DNA from: Pseudomonadota bacterium
GTDB lineage: Bacteria > Pseudomonadota > Alphaproteobacteria > Micavibrionales > Micavibrionaceae
DNA: 64,000 nucleotides
Direction: 5' to 3'
Assembly: GCA_029558635.1 (NCBI GenBank)
Contig: JAKQEE010000314.1
Coordinates: 105,271-169,270 of the forward strand
Both the position numbers and the translations under genes were made by a program. Shown here piece by piece: positions 57,179 to 64,000 of this stretch; position 1 is the first letter of the stretch; each line of letters opens with the position of its first letter. The notes beneath the pieces were generated by a model that made no database searches, was not told where the DNA came from, and saw nothing but the letters and a program-made list of their open reading frames with translations.

Positions 57179-57397
57179 ATGAACCTCGATAAAACCGACA
57201 TTGCCAAACTGCAAACCTATCTTCAGAAGAAATTCGGTAATCCCGGATTGACCGTCCGTGAGCGCAAAGTCGCCGATTCGGTCGAGGTTTACCTAAATGG
57301 AGAGGCCATCGGGACCATCTACAAAGATAACGACGAGGGCGAGATTTCCTACGATTTTAATATGTCTATTCTGGATATTGATCTGGAAGAGGCCTGA
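57179..57397 (+). CDS. DUF3126-like small protein
   Basis: MNLDKTDIAKLQTYLQKKFGNPGLTVRERKVADSVEVYLNGEAIGTIYKDNDEGEISYDFNMSILDIDL. Confidence 0.8.
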   Translation: MNLDKTDIAKLQTYLQKKFGNPGLTVRERKVADSVEVYLNGEAIGTIYKDNDEGEISYDFNMSILDIDLEEA

Positions 57398-57532
57398 TTT
57401 ATCCCAAAATTTGGGAAAATACCGATCTTTGTTTTGCCAAATGGGTCTATCCTATTGTAAACTATAAGCTGGTGGTCTTTTCTGGTGAAAATGCCCTTTG
57501 GTGGGTCGGTCTTGGTTCGGGAGTGTCTATAC

Positions 57533-58264
57533 ATGGTGTCTTTTGATTTTTGCCGCAAGGTATTTGCTTTTTCCGCTCTAATCTGTGTGATCGGGGCACC
57601 TCTTCCTTCTCAGGCTGCGACGGCTATTGATACGGCTTGCGATCCAGCCTTCCTTGATCGGTTGAAAGAGCGCGCATGGGGGGAAGCCCAGCGCGAAATG
57701 ATGACCAACAAGCAAATGATTTGGAAGCCGGATAGTGTTCTAGCACTGGGTTGTTACAGCCAGTGGATCAGCGCAATGGGTGTTTCTTTTACCAAAGATA
57801 ACGGGAACGGTCTGAAAACCATTACGAATCAGGCTCAATCGTATCTCACCGCATCTTTCAACCATTCCCTTGGGGGCGGAAACCTTCCTGGACCAAAGCA
57901 GAGCAGCGTCTGCTCCAATATCTCGGCTTTGTGGCAGGGGGCCCAATGCGGAAACCTGAACTTAACCATGCTGCAAACGCTCGGCGAAGCCAAGGCCAGT
58001 GACCCGCGAATCAAACCTACGGCTTGTAATTCTCCGGGTGCGGAATGGGCAAAAGTCACCAGCGTCATGACCGTTGGCGGGGCCAATGCTCCCTATGACA
58101 AGATGAGCCTCTTTACCTCGATTGTGGCCCCAAAGTCTGAAGCCGGTGCCTGTTCTGCGGGGATCAAGACAGGTGTCTCTCTGGCGCAGGGTAACAATCC
58201 GGAAATCGTCTGTCCGAACCCCGGTTGCTATCCGGATGGCAAAGCCAACCCAAAATGCCAATAG
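57533..58264 (+). CDS. Secreted Cys-rich hypothetical protein
   Basis: Signal peptide VFAFSALICVIGAPLPSQAA; many Cys; CDPAFLDRLKERAWGEAQREMMTNKQMIWKPDSVLALGCY. Confidence 0.7.
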   Translation: MVSFDFCRKVFAFSALICVIGAPLPSQAATAIDTACDPAFLDRLKERAWGEAQREMMTNKQMIWKPDSVLALGCYSQWISAMGVSFTKDNGNGLKTITNQAQSYLTASFNHSLGGGNLPGPKQSSVCSNISALWQGAQCGNLNLTMLQTLGEAKASDPRIKPTACNSPGAEWAKVTSVMTVGGANAPYDKMSLFTSIVAPKSEAGACSAGIKTGVSLAQGNNPEIVCPNPGCYPDGKANPKCQ

Positions 58265-58298
58265 GCGTTTAGCATCTTCTTCCTTGGTTTTCTTGTCT

Positions 58299-58320
58299 TC
58301 AGGCCCTATAAAGGGCCTGA
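58299..58320. terminator. Hairpin upstream of waaA
   Basis: Perfect TCAGGCCC-TATAAA-GGGCCTGA; no strong T-run. Confidence 0.5.
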
Positions 58321-58344
58321 GATATTTTGAAAGATTTTTCCTCT

Positions 58345-59649
58345 ATGAGTTTGTTCTGGCTGTATAAAAAGACGATGACTGTCGGACGCCCCCTGATCGG
58401 GGCGGTGTTGTCGCGTCGCGTGGCTCAAGGCAAGGAAGATCCGGCGCGCCTTGACGAACGGTGTGGCATCCCCTCATTGCCCCGCCCCGCTGGAGCGTTG
58501 ATGTGGGTGCATGTGGCCAGTGTCGGCGAAGCGCAATCCATGTTACCGATGGTTTCCCTGTTTCTTGACCAGAACCCGAGCGCGCATGTGCTGATAACCA
58601 GTGTGACCCGCACGGCAGCCGAACTTCTGGCCAAGCGCCTCCCTCCTCGATCATTTCACCAGTACCTTCCCGTTGACCGGACAAAATGGGTACGGCGCTT
58701 TCTCGACCACTGGAAGCCGGATGTTGTTTTATGGGCGGAATCCGAACTTTGGCCCGTTATGGTTGTCGAACTCAACAAACGGCATTTGCCAGTGGCACTT
58801 CTCAACGCGCGGATGTCGCCCAAATCATTCCGCAACTGGTCGCGAGCTAAAGGAATGGCGGAACAGATTCTTTCTTCCTTTACCGTCATTCTGACCCAGA
58901 CCGAGCAGGACAAGAATTATTATACTGCGCTGGGCGGGCGCAGCGTCGTCGTGACGGACAATATAAAATATTGCGCCGAGCCTTTGCCCTGTGATGCGGC
59001 CGAGCTGGAAACCCTGCGCCAAGCCATTGGTGGGCGTCCGGTGTGGGTTTATGCCAGCACCCATGCGGGCGAAGAAGAGCTAGCTCTGGACGTTCACCGC
59101 CAGCTTGAAAAGTCTTTCCCCGATCTGCTGAGCGTGATCGTCCCGCGGCATCCGGAACGCGCGGCACAACTTGACTCATTTTTTCAAGAAAACGGTGCAA
59201 GTGTCGATTTTCGCAACCAAAAGCCCATTCCCGATTCCTCAACCAAACTTTATGTGGTGGATCGTCTTGGTGAGTTGGGGCTGTTTTACCGTCTGGCGCA
59301 AATTGCCTGCATCGGGCGGAGTTTCAGTGACGATGGCGGCGGCGGGCACAACCCGCTTGAAGCAGCCTTGCTGGGGTGCGCCGTATTGCACGGTCCCGAT
59401 ATCCAGAATTTGCAGGATATTTACGACCAGATGGACCGGAACGGGGCGGCCATTCCGCTGGCCCATAAATCCGATCTACCCCCTGCTCTTGCTTCTTTAT
59501 TTTCCGATTTGGGGCGCCTCGCCACGCAGCGGCAAAAAGGGTATGATTTTGCCCAGAGTAAAACCCATATCCTGAAAACCATTATCGAGGAGCTGGAGCC
59601 AGTGTTTCTGATGGCACATCTTCCGGTTCTGAAAGCTGAACAAAAATGA
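58345..59649 (+). CDS. waaA: 3-deoxy-D-manno-octulosonic acid (Kdo) transferase
   Basis: LMWVHVASVGEAQSMLPMV...WAESELWPVMV...GGHNPLEAALLGCAVLHGP. Confidence 0.95.
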   Translation: MSLFWLYKKTMTVGRPLIGAVLSRRVAQGKEDPARLDERCGIPSLPRPAGALMWVHVASVGEAQSMLPMVSLFLDQNPSAHVLITSVTRTAAELLAKRLPPRSFHQYLPVDRTKWVRRFLDHWKPDVVLWAESELWPVMVVELNKRHLPVALLNARMSPKSFRNWSRAKGMAEQILSSFTVILTQTEQDKNYYTALGGRSVVVTDNIKYCAEPLPCDAAELETLRQAIGGRPVWVYASTHAGEEELALDVHRQLEKSFPDLLSVIVPRHPERAAQLDSFFQENGASVDFRNQKPIPDSSTKLYVVDRLGELGLFYRLAQIACIGRSFSDDGGGGHNPLEAALLGCAVLHGPDIQNLQDIYDQMDRNGAAIPLAHKSDLPPALASLFSDLGRLATQRQKGYDFAQSKTHILKTIIEELEPVFLMAHLPVLKAEQK

Positions 59650-60626
59650 AAACTCCGTCCTTCTGGTATCGTCGTTCTGCGTCTCTTTGTTCATTGGCTC
59701 TTTCCCCTGTCGCTGCACTTTATTCAACCTTGTCGGGGCTTCATCAGGCTTTCGCCGTTCCTCAGGAATCTCCTATTCCGGTTTTATGCCTTGGCAATCT
59801 GGTGGCGGGCGGCGCCGGCAAAACCCCCACGGCCATTGCATTGGCCAAATTGATTGAAAGCAGCCGGACTTTTTCTTCGCCGATGTTTGTGACTCGCGGC
59901 TATGGCGGAAATGTCGCAGGACCGGAACGCGTCGACAAAACCGAGGAAGGCGGAGCGTTGGTCTGGGGGGATGAAGCGTTGCTTCTCGCCCGCCATGCTC
60001 CGACCATCGTTGCCGAAGATCGTCATGCGGGGGCAGTTTATGCGCATGATACGGGTGCGGATGTTGTCATCCTTGATGACGGGCTGCAAAACTATACGGT
60101 CCGCAAGAACGTTTCCTTTTGCGTTGTGGACGGGTTGATGGGGTTCGGGAATGGCAAGCTCATTCCTTCCGGTCCGATGCGCCAAACGTTCGAGAACGGG
60201 TTTCGCGGGGTGGATGCCGTTATTCTGATCGGCGAGGATTTGGCGGGCGCGCGGGCCAAAATTCCGGCGATGCTTCCCGTCTTTACCGCCCAGATCAAAA
60301 CCGATGCATCACATCTTTCCGGTTCCTATATCGCGTTCTGTGGAATCGGTTATCCGGAAAAATTCAAAAAGACTCTGGATGACATCGGCGTGTCGGTTGT
60401 GGCGTTCCACGGCTTTGCCGACCATTACGAATTCAAGGCGACCGAGCTGGACAAGCTGGCCAACGAAGCGCGGGCGCACAATGCACGCCTGCTGACCACC
60501 GAAAAAGATTTCGTCCGTATCCCCGAATGTCCGGCCAAACCGTTGATCGACATTTTGCCGATCGAAGTTGTGTTCGACGCTCCGGAGTCCCTGCTCTCCT
60601 TTATCCAAGAAAAGGCCGCGCGATGA
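59646..60626 (+). CDS. lpxK: Tetraacyldisaccharide 4'-kinase
   Basis: VLCLGNLVAGGAGKTPTAIALAKLI...VTRGYGG...VILDDGLQNYTV. Confidence 0.96.
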   Translation: MKTPSFWYRRSASLCSLALSPVAALYSTLSGLHQAFAVPQESPIPVLCLGNLVAGGAGKTPTAIALAKLIESSRTFSSPMFVTRGYGGNVAGPERVDKTEEGGALVWGDEALLLARHAPTIVAEDRHAGAVYAHDTGADVVILDDGLQNYTVRKNVSFCVVDGLMGFGNGKLIPSGPMRQTFENGFRGVDAVILIGEDLAGARAKIPAMLPVFTAQIKTDASHLSGSYIAFCGIGYPEKFKKTLDDIGVSVVAFHGFADHYEFKATELDKLANEARAHNARLLTTEKDFVRIPECPAKPLIDILPIEVVFDAPESLLSFIQEKAAR

Positions 60627-61471
60627 AGCGGGTGCGCTATCTGATTGAAGCCGCGTTGGCGCGCTCGCTCATTTTCCTGTTCGGGAGAATGTCTGCGGCG
60701 CATGCCTCGGCCGTGGGTGGCGCCATTCTGGGGTTTATCGGCCCCAAACTTTCAGCAAGCCGCAAAGCCGCGCGACATATCGAACAAAGCCTAAACACCC
60801 CCTCGGATGAAACGCGCCAGATTGTTCATGGCATGTGGGAAAATCTGGGACGCGTGTTTGCCGAATACCCGCATTTGCCCGTGCTTTACCGGAACCATAT
60901 CGAGCTGGTGGGGGTCAAGCATGTGCAATCCCTGATCGGGACAGATATGCCCGCCGTATTTTTTTCGGGACATCTGGCCAATTGGGAACTGGCTGGGCCG
61001 TCGGTCAAAGACCTCGGCATCGACATCGATCTGATTTACCGTGCACCCAACAACATGTATGTCGATGGGATTTTGCAATCGTGTCGCAGTATGGACGGGT
61101 CGCTCAGGACCTATCCGAAATCGTCCCAAGGGATGCGCGACGTGATGTCCGCGCTCAAACAAGGGCGGCGCATCGGCATTCTGATCGACCAGAAATATAA
61201 CCGCGGTGTAGCCGCAGATTTCTTCGGTCGTCCCGCCATGACGTCGACGGCCTTTATTCAACTCGCCAAGCGGTTCGGCTGTCCATTGATCCCTGCACGG
61301 GTTGAACGGGTGGACGGGATCAATTTTCGTGTTACCGTCTATCCACCGATGGATTTATCCAAAGACGACGAGACGTTGCTGCGCGAAGCTCACGATTTAT
61401 TAGAGAGTTGGATCACCGAACGCCCTGCCGAATGGCTGTGGATTCATAGAAGGTGGAAGACGCAGAGCTAA
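60623..61471 (+). CDS. lpxL: Lipid A lauroyl acyltransferase family protein
   Basis: ATGA overlap with lpxK; FFSGHLANWELAGPSVKD...GIDIDLIYRAPNN...WLWIHRRWK. Confidence 0.92.
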   Translation: MKRVRYLIEAALARSLIFLFGRMSAAHASAVGGAILGFIGPKLSASRKAARHIEQSLNTPSDETRQIVHGMWENLGRVFAEYPHLPVLYRNHIELVGVKHVQSLIGTDMPAVFFSGHLANWELAGPSVKDLGIDIDLIYRAPNNMYVDGILQSCRSMDGSLRTYPKSSQGMRDVMSALKQGRRIGILIDQKYNRGVAADFFGRPAMTSTAFIQLAKRFGCPLIPARVERVDGINFRVTVYPPMDLSKDDETLLREAHDLLESWITERPAEWLWIHRRWKTQS

Positions 61472-61623
61472 TTTGTGAAATGCGCAACCTGTTCTCTTGT
61501 ATAAAAATAATCCCCGAAGAAATACCCCACCATACACAAGCCACCCGCCGAAAATAAAAGATCCGGTATAATTTCAAAGATCTTGGGCCGGCTTTTTCCG
61601 GAGTCCTACTTCAAACCATTATA

Positions 61624-64000
61624 TCACTGCTCGATGCAGTAGAGACGCATAACTGTAGTTCCCCCATTACAATTGTAGGATGATGAATTAGTCCATAGCG
61701 AGTTTGTCGATGATGACGTCCCCCTTTGGAAGGTTCCAGAACCGGATGCCCAATCAGAACAATTACCCGCTCCTGATATAATCATTCCAGAAGGCGAAGT
61801 TGATGTACCAACATCTGTTGCAATGGTACTTGCTCCAAACTCATTTAGATAAATTGCGTTCAGTAAATTCTGAGATGTTGTCTTCCACATATTACCCGCC
61901 AGCACGACATCAGAAACCCCATCCAGAAGGCGAAGTTTATTCCAGTTATAACCGACCCGATTTATTGCATAATCTGCTTCTGCCTGACCGGAAACTATTG
62001 CCTTCCATGTTCCACCAAGAGCCGCTGCCGCAGCACGTGTCTGACATTTGTTATCAACTCCCACAAGACCACCAAGAAGCGTGGAGTATGTTGTTGATGT
62101 AACAAACACCCTTTTGATACCACTCCCGACACCATCCCACCCCGTCCACACGCGCCAAGTAATGGTGGAGCCGGAACCGACCGTGACCGTCATGGAATAA
62201 CCGGTCGAGGCCGTAGCGGCAGAGGTCATGGTCAGTTCAAGAGAATCTCCGTTCTGAACCGTGGTCACACCCGATGTTCCGGCAACACCATTGACCTTGA
62301 ACCCGGGCGACCCGTCCGACCCCGTAATCGTAACCGTCGCCGCAACACCGGACCCAAGCCCAGCGACTGTCACCGCATTCGATGTCGTCAGCGTCGATGT
62401 CGGCACCTGAATCGCATATTCAAATTGCCCCGTCGTCGCCGGCATGGATGGTTTCGTATCCGTCCCAACCCCTATTCCAAAGCAATAGAGTCTCCTATCT
62501 GAAGAGCAAGAAACTTGTTGGCCGGAATTCAACCATGAAGATGTTGAAACCGCAGAACTTCCTGAAAAGGTCTGAGTATCAGCTGTCCAATCATTACACG
62601 TGTATGATGATGATGTATTCTTTACGTCCCCCGATGAGAGAGAGTTTGTCAATACATAGGATGCCGCAACGGCATTGCCATTCTGGTCCACGCCAATCGG
62701 GTTTTGGATACTTCCATCCCACAAATCGGCCCAATTGTTTGCTATGACTACACCGTCGGGGCGCTTCAACACTCCCCAATTAAATGAGGTCCGGTCATAA
62801 GCACTTACGGTTGAAGATGATATAAGAGCTGTCCACGTTCCGCTATACCCCGCAGAAGTTGCCCAAGACTGACAATAGCTGTCCGCCCCTGCAAGTCCAC
62901 CGAGATACCTTCCTTCCACCGTTGCCGATGACACAAACACCATCGCTTCATTTGCCGGATTGGCATATCCGACCCACCAGTCGTAGGTGTCGGTGCCAAG
63001 GGTGATAGTCGCTGTGTTTTTGGTGCCTTCAACATCCGGCGCGTCCATCACGAAAGAGAGCGTATCGTTCTGATAGGCATTGACCGTCGCACCACCGACC
63101 GACACACCATTAAGCAGAATATCAACCGCGCCCGCCGACGGTGTAATCTGGATCGGCACAGGGCCGGACACACCCGAAAGTGTTACAGTATTGGAATATC
63201 CTTTGCCACCACCAGACCCGGGCGTGGTCACCACCTGACCAGTGAACGACCCGACCGACAACGGATCAACATCCGTTCCATCACCCCCCGTCGTTTCCAT
63301 ACAGAGAAGGCGATAACTCACACTACAAGCATAGGTCCCAGTTCCAACATAAAAATAATTTCCACCAGCTGTCGTTCCTGTATCTCCAATAGTTCCGAAG
63401 CCACTTGTCCCAGATGTAAAATTTGAACAGTTGCTCCCTTGGCCCAGACCTGTTGTTGCAAGGCCAGTCCACACAAAAGATGCCGCCGTGGGGGTTCCAC
63501 CTTGTGAAATATTCATTGGCGCAGAAATTGATCCGTCCAGAAAATCAGAAATCGATGTTGCAACCAGTGCCCCATTCATGTTCTTAAGAGCGGTCCAATT
63601 CCATGGTAAACGGCTTTCAACGGAAGCCCCAGTGGTTGTCTGGGCAACAGCAACCCAATTTCCAGCAAGACCTGCAGTATTAGCCACAGACGTACAAATT
63701 GAATCGGCCCCGCCTAGCCCCCCTAAATTTCCAGCCGTTGTGCTACTTGTCGTAAACACGCGTACAACGTTTCCGGACTGAACGGTACGCACAACCCATG
63801 TATAGGTTGCCGTGCCGATGGTGAGAGTGACCAGACCCTCGGTTCCTGCCGCAGGGGCAGCAACTTGGAGCGTCACGGTTTGGCCATTGGTCACGGTCGA
63901 CGCCGCTGATCCGTACGCCCCGCCATTGATCGAGAACTGCGCCCCCGCCAATCCCGATACCGAAACTGGTGCAGGCCCCGTCACCCCGTAAACAGTGATG
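61624..64000 (-). CDS. Large modular (Ig-like + DUF1554-like)n surface protein, N-terminus outside window
   Basis: Three (Ig-like, C-type-lectin-like GGLGGADxxC...W...RLYC) units; open frame continues past 63984. Confidence 0.8.
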   Translation of the reverse strand, partial: ITVYGVTGPAPVSVSGLAGAQFSINGGAYGSAASTVTNGQTVTLQVAAPAAGTEGLVTLTIGTATYTWVVRTVQSGNVVRVFTTSSTTAGNLGGLGGADSICTSVANTAGLAGNWVAVAQTTTGASVESRLPWNWTALKNMNGALVATSISDFLDGSISAPMNISQGGTPTAASFVWTGLATTGLGQGSNCSNFTSGTSGFGTIGDTGTTAGGNYFYVGTGTYACSVSYRLLCMETTGGDGTDVDPLSVGSFTGQVVTTPGSGGGKGYSNTVTLSGVSGPVPIQITPSAGAVDILLNGVSVGGATVNAYQNDTLSFVMDAPDVEGTKNTATITLGTDTYDWWVGYANPANEAMVFVSSATVEGRYLGGLAGADSYCQSWATSAGYSGTWTALISSSTVSAYDRTSFNWGVLKRPDGVVIANNWADLWDGSIQNPIGVDQNGNAVAASYVLTNSLSSGDVKNTSSSYTCNDWTADTQTFSGSSAVSTSSWLNSGQQVSCSSDRRLYCFGIGVGTDTKPSMPATTGQFEYAIQVPTSTLTTSNAVTVAGLGSGVAATVTITGSDGSPGFKVNGVAGTSGVTTVQNGDSLELTMTSAATASTGYSMTVTVGSGSTITWRVWTGWDGVGSGIKRVFVTSTTYSTLLGGLVGVDNKCQTRAAAAALGGTWKAIVSGQAEADYAINRVGYNWNKLRLLDGVSDVVLAGNMWKTTSQNLLNAIYLNEFGASTIATDVGTSTSPSGMIISGAGNCSDWASGSGTFQRGTSSSTNSLWTNSSSYNCNGGTTVMRLYCIEQ
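61627..62112 (-). repeat. DUF1554-like module 3
   Basis: RVFVTSTTYSTLLGGLVGVDNKCQTRAAAAALGGTWKAIVSG...NCSDWASG...VMRLYCIEQ. Confidence 0.7.
62470..62943 (-). repeat. DUF1554-like module 2
   Basis: MVFVSSATVEGRYLGGLAGADSYCQSWATSAGYSGTWTALIS...CNDWTAD...RRLYCFGIG. Confidence 0.7.
63295..63762 (-). repeat. DUF1554-like module 1
   Basis: RVFTTSSTTAGNLGGLGGADSICTSVANTAGLAGNWVAVAQ...NCSNFTSG...YRLLCME. Confidence 0.7.

Noticed and set aside
1-64000. Prophage, IS element, integron, CRISPR or known defence island
   Set aside because: No transposase, integrase, phage structural, cas or recognisable defence genes seen among the plausible ORFs.

Overview
This 64 kb window looks like an alphaproteobacterial chromosome. 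The genus is not determinable from sequence alone; a Micavibrio/Rhodospirillales-like lineage is only a guess. Positions ~1-24 kb form a dispersed flagellar supercluster: fliM (partial), fliL, flgF, flgG, flgA, flgH, fliX, flgI, rod-binding flgJ-like, flgN-like, fliK, a divergent flagellin-like gene, flbT, a flaG-like gene, fliF, fliG, fliH, fliN, flbD and flhA. It is interleaved with orphan genes of unknown function. By eye I find three sigma-54 promoters with exact GG-N10-GC spacing (upstream of flgF, of a 60-aa orphan ORF, and of flgI). I also find three TTAA-N7-TTAA CtrA-type boxes (upstream of the 60-aa ORF, the flagellin-like gene and fliF), two of which share GTTAAGAATT. Positions ~25-61 kb are mostly housekeeping: zapE, tatCBA, scpB/scpA, nagZ, a SPOR protein, dgt, erpA, xthA, tRNA-Thr(GGT), dcd, murA, infA, maf, rng, glpK/glpD, a hybrid histidine kinase plus CheY, a YjbH-like protein, an amino-acid dehydrogenase, an exosortase-type/FeeM-like acyltransferase facing an E1/ThiF-like protein, LMW-PTP, olsB/olsA, waaA, lpxK and lpxL. 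The right edge is a large modular protein with three (Ig-like + DUF1554-like) units that runs off the window. The most interesting items are: the 60-aa flagellar orphan with its own CtrA + sigma-54 signals; an RNAP alpha-CTD-like helix-hairpin-helix domain on an orphan protein; an 11-residue (hendecad) repeat protein; the acyltransferase/E1-like pair; an alpha/beta hydrolase with Asp in the nucleophile elbow; a Cys-rich sensor kinase; a lysozyme-like orphan; and a candidate structured sRNA. All family calls are from reading the sequence; no database search was run.
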